From Paenibacillus chitinolyticus NBRC 15660 (GTDB taxonomy: Bacteria; Bacillota; Bacilli; Paenibacillales; NBRC-103111): a stretch of DNA of 59,696 nt. A model generated the notes under the pieces. The model was given only the letters and a program-made list of their open reading frames with translations. It was not told the origin of the DNA and did no database searches. Where the stretch lies: assembly GCF_000739915.1 (NCBI RefSeq), contig NZ_BBJT01000022.1:1-59696 (forward strand), given 5' to 3'. This document shows, piece by piece, positions 1 through 9,038 of this stretch; positions within the stretch are counted from its first letter, which is position 1, and the number at the start of each line of letters is the position of its first letter. A program made the position numbers and the translations under genes.

Positions 1-7
1 TAACGAA

Positions 8-39
8 AACCTCTATGAATTTTTTCATAGAGGTTTTTT
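8..39 (+). terminator. Intrinsic terminator of the upstream operon
   Basis: A perfect 12-bp stem (8-19 with 24-35, loop TTTT) is followed by a T run. It closes a transcription unit lying before the window and insulates the ctsR operon. Confidence 0.9.
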
Positions 40-113
40 GCTGTATTTGCATATTTTTCGGGATAGCGTTAAAACTAAAGAGAGGAAGTTCCGCATAGCT
101 GTTTATCAGGTAC

Positions 114-142
114 TTGCAAAGTGATATGGAAATGATTATAAT
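114..142 (+). promoter_or_regulatory. Sigma-A promoter of the ctsR operon
   Basis: The -35 TTGCAA (114-119) and -10 TATAAT (137-142) are separated by exactly 17 nt. It lies 61 nt before the ctsR ATG and directly upstream of the CtsR operator, so the predicted start site is near 149. Confidence 0.85.
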
Positions 143-150
143 TGAGTTAA

Positions 151-167
151 GGTCAAAGAAAGTCAAA
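151..167 (+). promoter_or_regulatory. CtsR operator
   Basis: GGTCAAAGAAAGTCAAA is a heptad direct repeat with a 3-nt spacer and fits the known CtsR box (RGTCAAA-NAN-RGTCAAA). It sits at about +3 to +19 relative to the predicted start, so CtsR bound here would block its own operon (autorepression). Confidence 0.9.
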
Positions 168-202
168 GTCAATTTACTTCTCAACAACGGGAGGCTGAAT
201 TG

Positions 203-664
203 ATGCGTAATGTTTCCGAGATTATTGAGCAATATCTAAAGCATATACTGCAGCAAAGCCCCGAAGGGTCTATTGAGATCCAGCGGAATGAGCTCGCTGA
301 TCAATTTCAGTGTGTGCCGTCTCAGATTAATTATGTCATCAGCACACGATTCACCCTTGAAAAAGGCTACGTGGTGGAAAGCAAACGCGGGGGCGGGGGT
401 TACATCCGGATTCAGAAGATTGAACTCAACGCCTACGGTTCACTGCTGGACACCATCATGACTACCATTCGTGAAAGTATAGATCAAGCGTCGGCCGAAG
501 GGTTGATTTACCGTCTGGAAGAAGGCCGGTTGATCAGCCGGAGGGAAGCAGCCATCATTAAAGCGGCAATATCGCGGGATGTGCTTCAGTTTAAGCTTCC
601 TTTGCGGGATGAAGTCCGTGCCCGGATTTTAAAGGCGATGCTGATATCCTTACTGAGCAAATAA
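203..664 (+). CDS. ctsR: Transcriptional repressor CtsR
   Basis: Repressor of class III heat-shock genes (clp genes and its own operon). The 153-aa length matches B. subtilis CtsR (154). The N-terminal winged-helix DNA-binding domain contains the conserved segment QCVPSQINYVI and the glycine wing KRGGGGYIRI near residues 61-70; the Arg in this wing corresponds to the arginine reported as the McsB phosphorylation site in the Geobacillus protein. The C-terminal half is the dimerisation region. ATG 203 was chosen over the adjacent TTG 200 because CGGGAGG (188-194) sits 8 nt upstream. First gene of the ctsR-mcsA-mcsB-clpC operon, with a CtsR box between promoter and start. Confidence 0.97.
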   Translation: MRNVSEIIEQYLKHILQQSPEGSIEIQRNELADQFQCVPSQINYVISTRFTLEKGYVVESKRGGGGYIRIQKIELNAYGSLLDTIMTTIRESIDQASAEGLIYRLEEGRLISRREAAIIKAAISRDVLQFKLPLRDEVRARILKAMLISLLSK

Positions 665-676
665 GGAGGGGTTGAC

Positions 677-1195
677 GTGCTTTGTCAAGAATGCGGCAAA
701 CGGCCCGCAACGCTTCATTTTACGAAAATTGTTAACGGTGAGAAAACAGAGTTTCACTTCTGTGAAACATGCGCCAAAGAGAAGGGCGAGCTGATTCCCG
801 GTACGCCGGGAGGTTTCTCCATTCATAATTTGCTTTCGGGTCTGCTGGACTTTGATCCTTCTTCCGGAACGGTCTCAAGCAAAGCGCGTCCGATAAGATG
901 CGAACACTGCGGACTTACGTATTCACAGTTTAGCAAGCTGGGACGTTTCGGCTGCAGCCACTGCTATGAAAGCTTTCAGGATAAGCTGGATCCCCTGTTT
1001 AAACGGGTTCACGGCAATACGCAGCATGTCGGCAAAGTGCCGAAACGCTCCGGACAGGAGATCGAGCAGAAGCGTGAGGTGGAGCGTCTCAAGAAAGAAC
1101 TTCAGACGTACATCGAACAGGAAGAATTCGAGCAAGCGGCTGAACTGCGAGACCGTATTCGCGACCTCGATAAGAAGTCAGCCGGCAGCAGTTAA
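677..1195 (+). CDS. mcsA: Protein-arginine kinase activator McsA
   Basis: Zinc-finger protein that activates the arginine kinase McsB and helps deliver CtsR and damaged proteins to ClpCP. Two CxxC pairs at the N-terminus (Cys3/6 and Cys29/32) and two more near residues 75-96 (CEHC, CSHC) fit the McsA zinc fingers; the C-terminus (about 136-165) is a UVR-type coiled segment of the kind that binds Clp or UvrC partners. The GTG start has AAGGAGGG 6 nt upstream, 12 nt after ctsR. Length of 172 aa is normal for the family. Confidence 0.95.
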   Translation: MLCQECGKRPATLHFTKIVNGEKTEFHFCETCAKEKGELIPGTPGGFSIHNLLSGLLDFDPSSGTVSSKARPIRCEHCGLTYSQFSKLGRFGCSHCYESFQDKLDPLFKRVHGNTQHVGKVPKRSGQEIEQKREVERLKKELQTYIEQEEFEQAAELRDRIRDLDKKSAGSS

Positions 1196-1246
1196 CTTCG
1201 ACGCCCGCCTCAAGCCTTTGAACTTGGAGAAAAGGAGGGTTCCTCT

Positions 1247-2311
1247 TTGAGACATTTTGTCAAGGAAGCATTAAGCGAATGGATGAAAGGGGACGGTCCC
1301 GATTCGGATATTGTGATCAGCAGCCGCATCCGGATAGCCCGGAATCTGCAAGATTATCCGTTTCCTATGTTGGCCGCGAACCAGCAGTCCGCGGAAGTGC
1401 TTGAGAAAGTTTCAGATGTACTGGGCAATGAGGATTTAAAAACGATCAGCGACTTCACGCTTGTACCGCTCTCGGAATTGAATGAACTGGAGCGGAGGAT
1501 CCTGGTGGAGAAGCATTTGATCAGCCCGAATCTGGCAACCGAATCGCGGAACGGAGCCGTTATCCTTAATGATAACGAATCTATCAGCATTATGGTGAAT
1601 GAAGAGGATCATCTGCGGATTCAATGTCTGTGTCCCGGATTTCAAATTAAAGAGGCCTGGGATCTGGCGAACCAGATTGACGATATTTTCGAATCTCAGT
1701 TAGACTACGGCTTTGACGAAAGACGCGGCTACTTGACCAGCTGTCCTACGAATGTGGGAACCGGTATACGGGCTTCGGTCATGATGCATCTGCCCGCTCT
1801 TGTTTTGACCCAGCAAATCAATCGAATTCTATCGGCGGTTTCACAGGTTGGCCTGACAGTCCGGGGCCTATATGGCGAAGGAAGCGAAGCGTTAGGAAAT
1901 TTATTTCAGATTTCCAATCAGATTACGCTCGGCCAGTCCGAAGATGAAATCATCGATAATCTATATAGCGTAGCCAAACAGATTATCGAACACGAGCGCG
2001 CCGCAAGAAGGCAACTCATGCAGGAATCCAGAATACGTATAACAGACCGCGTTATGCGGTCATACGGAATTTTGACTCACGCTTCGATTATCGATTCCAA
2101 GGAAGCGGCACAGCGGCTATCCGATGTCCGCCTTGGCATAGATCTTAATTTAGTGGGGGAAGTTCCCGCACACACTATGAACGAACTTCTCGTGATGACA
2201 CAGCCAGGATTTTTGCAGCAAATAGCAGGGGAGCTATTATCTCCCGACGACCGGGATATCCGGCGTGCCGAAATCATCAGGGAAAGATTCAAGCCGTGTC
2301 ATAACGTTTAA
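1247..2311 (+). CDS. mcsB: Protein arginine kinase McsB
   Basis: Phosphorylates arginines on CtsR and misfolded proteins, marking them for ClpCP. The 354-aa protein has the phosphagen-kinase-type catalytic domain: nucleotide-binding SSRIRIARN (25-33), the catalytic-Cys segment CPTNVGTG (about 165-172) and [10 protein letters not shown]. The C-terminal RDIRRA (336-341) matches the pArg-receptor motif used for allosteric control. The start is TTG at 1247, supported by AAAGGAGGG just upstream and by alignment with the B. subtilis N-terminus; ATG 1280 would cut into the conserved domain. Third gene of the CtsR operon. Confidence 0.95.
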   Translation: MRHFVKEALSEWMKGDGPDSDIVISSRIRIARNLQDYPFPMLAANQQSAEVLEKVSDVLGNEDLKTISDFTLVPLSELNELERRILVEKHLISPNLATESRNGAVILNDNESISIMVNEEDHLRIQCLCPGFQIKEAWDLANQIDDIFESQLDYGFDERRGYLTSCPTNVGTGIRASVMMHLPALVLTQQINRILSAVSQVGLTVRGLYGEGSEALGNLFQISNQITLGQSEDEIIDNLYSVAKQIIEHERAARRQLMQESRIRITDRVMRSYGILTHASIIDSKEAAQRLSDVRLGIDLNLVGEVPAHTMNELLVMTQPGFLQQIAGELLSPDDRDIRRAEIIRERFKPCHNV

Positions 2312-2357
2312 TGGTACTATACGACTTTCGTTCGAAATTACAATGGAGGTGCTAAGT

Positions 2358-4805
2358 ATGATGTTTGGAAGATTTACGGAACGTGCACAGAAAGTTCTTT
2401 CCCTTGCACAGGAAGAAGCAGTACGCTTGGGTCACAACAATATAGGTACAGAGCATATCTTGCTGGGTCTTATTCGCGAAGGCGAAGGCATTGCGGCCAA
2501 AGCGCTGGTGGCTCTCGGACTCGGACTTGAAAAAATTCAAGATGAGGTCGAATCATTAATCGGCCGCGGACAAGAGCAACCCTCCAATATCGCTTACACA
2601 CCGCGTGCCAAAAAGGTCATTGAACTTTCGATGGACGAAGCCAGAAAGCTTGGCCATACGTACGTAGGTACGGAGCATATTCTGCTCGGTCTGATCCGCG
2701 AGGGCGAAGGGGTTGCGGCACGCGTGCTGAACAACCTGGGCATTTCCTTGAACAAAGCCCGCCAGCAAGTCCTGCAGCTCCTTGGAAGCAGTGAGGTCGT
2801 TTCGAGCAATCACGGCAGCGGCAACAATGTCAACACGCCTACACTGGACAGTCTCGCGAGAGATTTGACGGCTATTGCCAAAGAGGGCAACCTCGATCCG
2901 GTAATCGGACGCTCCAAAGAAATCGAGCGTGTTATTCAGGTTCTCAGCCGCCGCACCAAAAACAACCCGGTTCTGATCGGGGAGCCAGGTGTAGGTAAAA
3001 CGGCTATCGCCGAGGGCCTCGCTCAAAAGATCATCAACAATGAAATTCCGGAAACGTTAAAAGATAAGCGTGTCATGACGCTCGATATGGGTTCTGTCGT
3101 GGCAGGCACCAAATATCGCGGTGAATTTGAAGATCGTCTGAAGAAGATCATGGATGAGATCCGCCAGGCGGGGAACATCATTCTCTTCATCGATGAGCTG
3201 CATACCTTGATCGGCGCCGGCGGTGCAGAAGGTGCGATTGATGCCTCCAACATTCTGAAGCCGGCTTTGGCCCGCGGCGAACTGCAGTGCATCGGGGCTA
3301 CTACTCTCGATGAGTACCGCAAATACATCGAGAAGGATGCCGCTCTGGAGCGCCGCTTCCAGCCGATTACGGTGGATCAGCCGACTCCGGAAGAAGCGAT
3401 CCAAATCCTTCACGGACTGCGTGACCGTTATGAGGCGCATCACCGGGTGAAAATCACCGATGAAGCTATCGAAGAAGCAGTCAAGCTCTCGGATCGCTAT
3501 ATCCCCGATCGCTTCCTGCCTGATAAAGCGATCGACTTGATCGATGAAGCAAGCTCGAAAGTAAGGCTTCACTCTTACACGGTACCGCCTAGCTTGAAAG
3601 AGCTGGAGCAAAAGCTCGAAAACATCCGCAAGGAGAAAGACGCGGCTGTTCAAAGCCAGGAGTTCGAGAAAGCCGCTTCATTGCGTGATACCGAGCAAAA
3701 GCTTCGCGAAGAACTCGACAGTACGAAGAACGAATGGAAAGAGAAGCAGGGACGCATGGACACGGAAGTGACTCCGGACGACATCGCTCAGGTGGTTGCA
3801 AGCTGGACCGGAATTCCGGTACGCAAACTGGCCGAAGAGGAGACGGAGCGTCTTCTTAAAATGGAAGATATCCTTCACAATCGTGTGATCGGCCAGGAAG
3901 AAGCGGTTAAAGCTGTTAGCCGCGCAATCCGCCGCGCAAGAGCGGGTCTGAAAGATCCGAAGCGTCCGATGGGCTCCTTTATCTTCCTGGGTCCGACCGG
4001 TGTAGGTAAAACCGAGCTTGCCCGCGCTTTGGCGGAATCCCTGTTCGGAGACGAAAATGCCGTTATCCGCATTGATATGTCCGAATATATGGAGAAACAC
4101 TCCACGTCCCGTCTCGTAGGAGCGCCTCCGGGCTATGTAGGCTACGAAGAAGGCGGCCAATTGACCGAAAAAGTACGCCGCAAGCCTTACTCCGTTGTCC
4201 TGCTTGATGAGATCGAGAAAGCACATCCGGAAGTGTTCAATATCCTTCTGCAAGTGCTGGAAGACGGGCGCCTTACTGATTCCAAAGGCCGTACCGTCGA
4301 CTTCCGCAACACCTTGATCATCATGACGTCCAATGTGGGCGCCGATACGATTAAGAAAAATTCGACACTCGGCTTTACGGCTGTCCAAGACTCCGGCAAA
4401 GATTACAACAACATGAAGGACAAAGTCATGAACGAGCTGAAGAAAAGTTTCCGTCCGGAGTTCCTGAACCGGATCGACGAAATTATCGTCTTCCACTCTC
4501 TCGACCAGAAGCATATTGCTGAAATCGTCAGTCTCATGGCCGATGAGCTCCGCAAACGCTTGAAAGAACAGGAGGTCGACTTTACCCTCACCGATGACGC
4601 GAAGAACTTCCTGGCTAAGGAAGGCTTTGATCCAAGCTATGGAGCAAGGCCGCTTCGCAGGGCAATCCAGAAACACATTGAGGACCGTCTCTCCGAAGAG
4701 CTTCTCAAAGGAAGCATCTCCAAAGGCGACTCCCTTACTATAGACGAAAAAGACGGCGAACTTGTTGTACTTCGGAACGAAGAAGCGATGACGCAGACCA
4801 AATAA
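2358..4805 (+). CDS. clpC: AAA+ unfoldase ClpC
   Basis: Hsp100 chaperone that unfolds McsB-marked or adaptor-bound proteins and feeds them to ClpP. The 815-aa protein has two N-terminal Clp repeats (about 1-145), AAA module 1 with Walker A GEPGVGKT (about 208-215), a middle coiled-coil/UVR segment (about 430-455), and AAA module 2 with Walker A GPTGVGKT (about 545-552). The start at the first of two adjacent ATGs (2358) is set by GGAGG 8 nt upstream and matches the MMFGRF start of B. subtilis ClpC; the frame is open further upstream but without an RBS. Last gene of the operon, followed by a strong terminator. Confidence 0.97.
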   Translation: MMFGRFTERAQKVLSLAQEEAVRLGHNNIGTEHILLGLIREGEGIAAKALVALGLGLEKIQDEVESLIGRGQEQPSNIAYTPRAKKVIELSMDEARKLGHTYVGTEHILLGLIREGEGVAARVLNNLGISLNKARQQVLQLLGSSEVVSSNHGSGNNVNTPTLDSLARDLTAIAKEGNLDPVIGRSKEIERVIQVLSRRTKNNPVLIGEPGVGKTAIAEGLAQKIINNEIPETLKDKRVMTLDMGSVVAGTKYRGEFEDRLKKIMDEIRQAGNIILFIDELHTLIGAGGAEGAIDASNILKPALARGELQCIGATTLDEYRKYIEKDAALERRFQPITVDQPTPEEAIQILHGLRDRYEAHHRVKITDEAIEEAVKLSDRYIPDRFLPDKAIDLIDEASSKVRLHSYTVPPSLKELEQKLENIRKEKDAAVQSQEFEKAASLRDTEQKLREELDSTKNEWKEKQGRMDTEVTPDDIAQVVASWTGIPVRKLAEEETERLLKMEDILHNRVIGQEEAVKAVSRAIRRARAGLKDPKRPMGSFIFLGPTGVGKTELARALAESLFGDENAVIRIDMSEYMEKHSTSRLVGAPPGYVGYEEGGQLTEKVRRKPYSVVLLDEIEKAHPEVFNILLQVLEDGRLTDSKGRTVDFRNTLIIMTSNVGADTIKKNSTLGFTAVQDSGKDYNNMKDKVMNELKKSFRPEFLNRIDEIIVFHSLDQKHIAEIVSLMADELRKRLKEQEVDFTLTDDAKNFLAKEGFDPSYGARPLRRAIQKHIEDRLSEELLKGSISKGDSLTIDEKDGELVVLRNEEAMTQTK

Positions 4806-4816
4806 GGTATAAAATC

Positions 4817-4857
4817 AAGCATTTTGCGGTATGCAGTTGTACCGCAAAATGCTTTTT
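4817..4857 (+). terminator. Terminator of the ctsR-clpC operon
   Basis: A 15-bp perfect stem (4817-4831 with 4840-4854, 8-nt loop) runs into a T tract. It starts 11 nt after the clpC stop codon. Confidence 0.92.
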
Positions 4858-4871
4858 CTTTTGCCAAGTAC

Positions 4872-4900
4872 TTTCATAGCATTCGCAAAAATGGTAAACT
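4872..4900 (+). promoter_or_regulatory. Candidate sigma-A promoter for radA
   Basis: A weak -35 TTTCAT (4872-4877) and an extended -10 TGgTAAACT (hexamer 4895-4900) are spaced 17 nt apart, between the clpC terminator and radA. The upstream terminator makes some promoter here necessary; the exact hexamers are inferred. Confidence 0.4.
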
Positions 4901-4962
4901 TTGAATGACGCTGGAACGGTTTGCCCGTTTTAGGCGTAGAAAGAGAAGGGGAACTTCGCGCC

Positions 4963-6330
4963 ATGAGTAAAACAAAAACGAAATTCATCTGCCAGCAGTG
5001 CGGGGTTGAAACCCCGAAGTGGCTCGGCAAATGTCCCGGCTGCGGAGCGTGGAACAGTTTTGCCGAAGAAGTGGAGACGGTTGTCAAGACCCAGGGAATG
5101 AATTCTTCTTTCCTGCGGACGAAAGAAAAACCGACTCCGATCATAAACATAGAAAGCAGTGTTGAACAGCGTGTGCTCACGGATAACGGAGAGCTCAACC
5201 GCGTTTTGGGCGGCGGGTTCGTCCCCGGCTCGCTCATTCTGGTTGGGGGAGACCCCGGCATAGGCAAATCGACGCTGCTCCTGCAAACCTCGCACTCGCT
5301 GACCAAAGAGGGGCGGAAGGTTTTATATATCTCAGGCGAGGAATCGATTCGTCAGACGAAGCTTCGCGCGGATCGGCTGGATGCCGTTTCGCCGAATCTA
5401 TACGTGCTCTGCGAAACGAATATGGAAGTGGTTGAAGAGGCGATCCAGGAGGTTCAGCCGGATTTTCTGGTCATCGACTCGATTCAGACCGTCTACCATC
5501 CAAGCGTATCCTCCGCCCCGGGAACCGTTTCCCAAGTACGTGAATGCACAAGCCATTTCATGCGCATAGCTAAGCTTAAGAATATAGCGACGGTTCTTGT
5601 CGGCCATGTAACCAAGGAAGGCGCCATTGCAGGACCGCGCCTGCTTGAACATATGGTGGACTGTGTGCTTTATTTTGAAGGGGAACGGCATCACACCTAC
5701 CGCGTTTTGCGTGCGGTTAAAAACCGGTTCGGTTCAACGAACGAAATCGGCATCTTCGAAATGCGGGAAACCGGGCTGGCCGAAGTGAGCAACCCGTCGG
5801 AGCTTTTCTTGTCCGAGCGCCCGCTTGGCGTAGCCGGATCGACAGTCGTCGCCAGCATGGAAGGAACGAGACCGGTCCTGGTTGAGATCCAGGCGCTTGT
5901 CTCGTCAACCAACTTCCCGTCTCCGCGAAGAATGGCTACGGGAATCGACCATAACCGGCTGTCACTCATTATGGCGGTCTTGGAGAAACGGGTCGGCCTG
6001 TTCCTTCAGAGTCAGGACGCTTACTTGAACGTAGCCGGCGGAGTCAAACTCGATGAGCCGGCTGTCGATCTGGCGGTGGCGATAAGCATCGCCTCCAGCT
6101 TCAAAGAGCAGCCGACGCAGGCTTACGACGCCGTGTTCGGTGAGGTCGGGCTCACGGGAGAGGTCCGCGGCGTATCGCGTATCGACCAGCGGGTCAAGGA
6201 AGCGCAGAAGCTCGGCTTCCGGCGCGTCATTATGCCGGAGAAAAGCCTCAAGGGCTGGACGCCTCCAAAGGGCATCGAAGTGGTCGGCGTAAGTACGGTG
6301 TCCGAAGCTTTAAAAGCGGCATTGGACTAG
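4963..6330 (+). CDS. radA: DNA repair protein RadA
   Basis: RecA-like ATPase that helps process recombination intermediates (branch migration). The 455 aa (B. subtilis 458) contain an N-terminal zinc finger with Cys10/13 and Cys24/27, Walker [11 protein letters not shown] near residue 95, the RadA-specific KNRFG motif near residue 253, and a Lon-protease-like C-terminal domain (about 275-455). The frame is open to 4921, but ATG 4963 gives the conserved [14 protein letters not shown] start with a purine-rich RBS (AAGAGAAGGGG) upstream. Same radA-disA order as in Bacillus. Confidence 0.95.
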   Translation: MSKTKTKFICQQCGVETPKWLGKCPGCGAWNSFAEEVETVVKTQGMNSSFLRTKEKPTPIINIESSVEQRVLTDNGELNRVLGGGFVPGSLILVGGDPGIGKSTLLLQTSHSLTKEGRKVLYISGEESIRQTKLRADRLDAVSPNLYVLCETNMEVVEEAIQEVQPDFLVIDSIQTVYHPSVSSAPGTVSQVRECTSHFMRIAKLKNIATVLVGHVTKEGAIAGPRLLEHMVDCVLYFEGERHHTYRVLRAVKNRFGSTNEIGIFEMRETGLAEVSNPSELFLSERPLGVAGSTVVASMEGTRPVLVEIQALVSSTNFPSPRRMATGIDHNRLSLIMAVLEKRVGLFLQSQDAYLNVAGGVKLDEPAVDLAVAISIASSFKEQPTQAYDAVFGEVGLTGEVRGVSRIDQRVKEAQKLGFRRVIMPEKSLKGWTPPKGIEVVGVSTVSEALKAALD

Positions 6331-6443
6331 TTTAAAAGTTTATGCGGCCGGATTAGTTCGGCCCCGCAAGACGGATCTATTGAAAACAAGGCATAGCGGA
6401 ACACGCTCGGCTAACAGAACGGAAATGCTTCAGGAGGATTAAC

Positions 6444-7523
6444 ATGAGCAAAGAAGAAACTAAACGAGACGTCATGAGCCAACTGCTCCAGCTGGTCGCT
6501 CCGGGTACGCCTTTCCGCGATGGGCTCGAGAACGTGCTTCGTGCCAAAACGGGAGCCTTGATTGTCGTCGGATGTACTCCGGAAGTTATGGAAATCGTGG
6601 ACGGCGGATTTTCCATCGACTGCGATTTTACGCCAAACTATTTGTATGAATTGGCCAAAATGGACGGAGCCATCATTCTAAATGAAGATGCCAAGAAAAT
6701 TTTATATGCGAATACCCAACTGATTCCGAACTCTTCGATTCCATCGACCGAGACGGGAATCCGGCATCGTACGGCCGAGCGGGTTGCCAAGCAGACGAAT
6801 AAACTGGTTGTGTCTATTTCCCAGCGCCGGAACATTATTACCTTGTATCAAGGAAACCTGCGGTATTCCCTCAAGGATATCGGGGTCATTCTGACCAAGG
6901 CGAATCAGGCGATCCAGACGATGGAACGTTACAAGACGGAGCTGGATCAGTCCTTAATCAATCTGGGCGCTTCCGAGTTCGAAGAGCTTGTGACTCTGCA
7001 TGATGTCACCAATGCCATTCAGCGGGTAGAAATGGTGCTGCGTATTAAGAACGAGCTCAACAGATATATCACGGAGCTTGGAACCGAAGGACGCCTGATT
7101 TCCATGCAGTTGGAAGAACTGGTCGGTAATACGGAGCTGGAAGTACGTCTGCTTCTGAAGGATTATGTCCGGGAACTCAGCGAAGAGAAGATCAAAGATA
7201 TTTTGCTGGGGCTCAAGCGTCTCTCTTCCGAAGAATTGCTCGATCCGCATCATATTATCCGGCTGCTCGGCTATCCGCACACTAACGCCGTATCGGAGGA
7301 ACTTGTTTCTCCGAGAGGGTTCCGGGTACTCAATAAAATCCCGCGGCTTCCTTCTATCATTATCAGTAATTTGGTGGAAAAGTTCGGTCACTTACCTCAT
7401 ATCACGGTGGCGACAATCGAAGAGCTGGATGAGGTAGACGGAATCGGAGAGGTCCGGGCGAGAGCGATCAAGGAAGGGCTGCGCAGAATTCAGGAGCAAG
7501 TATTAATTGACAGGCATATTTAA
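6444..7523 (+). CDS. disA: Diadenylate cyclase and DNA-scanning protein DisA
   Basis: Makes c-di-AMP from two ATP and scans DNA for branched structures, pausing synthesis when damage is found; in Bacillus it delays sporulation. The N-terminal DAC domain has the catalytic D74-G75-A76 and the RHR motif (107-109); a helical linker leads to a C-terminal helix-hairpin-helix domain (about 295-355). Length 359 aa is usual. ATG with AGGAGG 7 nt upstream. It follows radA by about 110 nt, a gap holding an imperfect GC-rich hairpin (about 6343-6366) without a T tract. Confidence 0.97.
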   Translation: MSKEETKRDVMSQLLQLVAPGTPFRDGLENVLRAKTGALIVVGCTPEVMEIVDGGFSIDCDFTPNYLYELAKMDGAIILNEDAKKILYANTQLIPNSSIPSTETGIRHRTAERVAKQTNKLVVSISQRRNIITLYQGNLRYSLKDIGVILTKANQAIQTMERYKTELDQSLINLGASEFEELVTLHDVTNAIQRVEMVLRIKNELNRYITELGTEGRLISMQLEELVGNTELEVRLLLKDYVRELSEEKIKDILLGLKRLSSEELLDPHHIIRLLGYPHTNAVSEELVSPRGFRVLNKIPRLPSIIISNLVEKFGHLPHITVATIEELDEVDGIGEVRARAIKEGLRRIQEQVLIDRHI

Positions 7524-7554
7524 ATTGCATACAATCATAAAGTATAAATATGGG

Positions 7555-7584
7555 TTGAATCACGTTGTTTTAATGGGGTACAGT
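7555..7584 (+). promoter_or_regulatory. Candidate promoter for pssA
   Basis: TTGAAT (7555-7560) and TACAGT (7579-7584) are 18 nt apart in the AT-rich gap between disA and pssA. The match is modest, and read-through from disA is also possible because no terminator lies between them. Confidence 0.35.
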
Positions 7585-7609
7585 ATATTTAGAGGTGGAC
7601 TAAACTAAT

Positions 7610-8356
7610 ATGATAACTAAATCGCTTCCTAGCTTGTTTACTGTTGGGAATCTGTTTTTAGGCGTTCTGGCCATTATTCTCGTGTTTAATGAAAGACCGG
7701 ATACGGCAGCCGTACTTGTCATTGTGGCTATGCTGCTCGACGGTCTGGATGGACGAGTTGCTCGTGCGCTCAACGCACAGAGTGAGTTTGGTAAAGAACT
7801 GGATTCTTTGTCGGATGTCATTTCGTTCGGTGTAGCACCGGCATTCATTATGTACGTTGTCGCATTCGGCGATATCCGCCCTGCCGCGGCAGCTTGGGTC
7901 GTAACGGCAATATTCCCGATTTGCGGAGCTCTTCGTCTGGCACGTTTTAATGTGGTGGCAGGTACACCGGGTTACTTTATCGGCCTACCTATTCCGGCGG
8001 CAGGCGGCATACTTGCAACGCTGGCATTGTTCCACAACGAGCTTAACGTCTATGTTCTGCTGGTCAGCACAGTGCTGCTTTCCTATCTGATGGTGAGTAA
8101 CGTCAAATATCCGAACTTTAAGAAAGCGGGAATTCCCAAAGCCGCTATCTGGATTACACCGATCATTGTGATCATCGCGGTTATTATCGGAATCAACAAA
8201 CCATCGTTCATTTCCAAAATGATTTTCATACCGCTTGTGATCTATGCGCTCTATGGCTTAAAAAAAAACGTTGATCGCCTCTTCGTTCTTCGCCGCAGAA
8301 AGCACAAAGCCATGGAAACGACCGAAGATCTGGCGAATTCAAAAACTCATCTATAA
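7610..8356 (+). CDS. pssA: CDP-diacylglycerol--serine O-phosphatidyltransferase
   Basis: Membrane enzyme making phosphatidylserine, the precursor of phosphatidylethanolamine, from CDP-diacylglycerol and serine. The CDP-alcohol phosphatidyltransferase signature DGxxAR-x8-G-x3-D-x3-D is complete (Asp47, Gly48, Arg52, Gly61, Asp65, Asp69). Six or so hydrophobic segments cover most of the 248 residues, with a basic C-terminal tail. It lies between disA and the yacL-type gene, where B. subtilis has no such gene. No psd (decarboxylase) gene is in the window. The substrate is assigned by family resemblance; another CDP-alcohol transferase is less likely. Confidence 0.88.
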   Translation: MITKSLPSLFTVGNLFLGVLAIILVFNERPDTAAVLVIVAMLLDGLDGRVARALNAQSEFGKELDSLSDVISFGVAPAFIMYVVAFGDIRPAAAAWVVTAIFPICGALRLARFNVVAGTPGYFIGLPIPAAGGILATLALFHNELNVYVLLVSTVLLSYLMVSNVKYPNFKKAGIPKAAIWITPIIVIIAVIIGINKPSFISKMIFIPLVIYALYGLKKNVDRLFVLRRRKHKAMETTEDLANSKTHL

Positions 8357-8394
8357 AAAAGAGCAGGAAGTATAAGCTTCCTGTTCTTTTTTTT
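8357..8394 (+). terminator. Terminator after pssA
   Basis: Stem AAAAGAGCAGGAAG (8357-8370) pairs with 8377-8390 (one G-U wobble, loop TATAAG), followed by a run of T. It begins immediately after the pssA stop. Confidence 0.9.
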
Positions 8395-8421
8395 GCCGCT
8401 AAATCAGGGTTTCGGTGAACA

Positions 8422-8472
8422 AAAAAAGCATCTATTTTCATCCGGGCTTCGGAGGAGAATACATGCTTTTTT
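8422..8472 (-). terminator. Terminator of the inverted DUF1573-like gene
   Basis: Read on the minus strand, A-rich arm 8458-8472 pairs with 8422-8436 (15 nt with one mismatch), ending in seven T. The apical region is 21 nt and can fold partly. It lies 9 nt past the stop of the minus-strand gene and faces the pssA terminator, so the two convergent units are each insulated. Confidence 0.6.
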
Positions 8473-8480
8473 CTTCTATA

Positions 8481-8876
8481 CTAAGACATATTGAAAAATC
8501 CGAGTGTCGAGCATTTTTTCGATTCGTCTTCGAGTACTTTTTCCAAGTTCACATCAAGAAGATTGCTCAGAGCGGAAAGATAAAAAAGGTGCTTACCGAT
8601 TTCAGTGGAAATCGCCTCCATGCAGTGCTCGCACAACTGGCCTTCCAAATGGGTTTGCAGCTCGATTTTAGCCTGATCCAATGTCATTTCGGGAGAATAC
8701 TCCTGTTTCTTGGCATTGACTTCAACGCAGCCGCATTCGGTAATCGATTTGATGACAGAGCGGTTCACACCGGCATTGGATTGTTGGAATTTGGACAATA
8801 CATCAAGCAGGCTGCGATGGCGAAGCAGCAGTTCACCAACTTGTTCCTGGAAATCTTTCAGGGACAGGGCACTCAT
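8481..8876 (-). CDS. Small conserved protein with CxC and CxxC motifs (DUF1573-like)
   Basis: I recall similar Firmicutes proteins annotated as DUF1573 domain-containing but cannot verify this here; function is unknown. The 131-aa protein has no signal peptide or membrane segment. It is mostly helical-looking and charged, with CGC at 48-50, CEHC at 82-85 and Cys122, a spacing that could bind a metal or form a disulfide; the segment LLLRHRSLLDVLSKFQQ (17-33) looks like an amphipathic helix. ATG at 8876 is chosen because GAGG lies 8 nt upstream; a GTG at 8885 would be too close. It is the only minus-strand gene in the first 56 kb, with its own promoter (8911-8939) and terminator. Confidence 0.8.
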   Translation of the reverse strand: MSALSLKDFQEQVGELLLRHRSLLDVLSKFQQSNAGVNRSVIKSITECGCVEVNAKKQEYSPEMTLDQAKIELQTHLEGQLCEHCMEAISTEIGKHLFYLSALSNLLDVNLEKVLEDESKKCSTLGFFNMS

Positions 8877-8910
8877 CTCATGCACCTCATTTTAGTTTCG
8901 TCTCCATCTC

Positions 8911-8939
8911 ATTATATAGAAATTAGGTTAGCGAGGCAA
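8911..8939 (-). promoter_or_regulatory. Sigma-A promoter of the inverted DUF1573-like gene
   Basis: On the minus strand TTGCCT (8934-8939) and TATAAT (8911-8916) are separated by exactly 17 nt, 35 nt before the chosen ATG. The gene is therefore an independent vegetative unit. Confidence 0.75.
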
Positions 8940-9038
8940 TCTGACACCTGCTGCGTGTTTATACATCCAACATTTGGAACATACTTGTAACAGGGGAGAG
9001 GATCCTCTTACTTTGGATGATGGAGGTGAATCCGTAAG

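Noticed and set aside
8997-9008. 12-nt palindrome AGAGGATCCTCT upstream of the PIN/TRAM gene
   Set aside because: Single copy with no second site or known operator; expected by chance at this scale.
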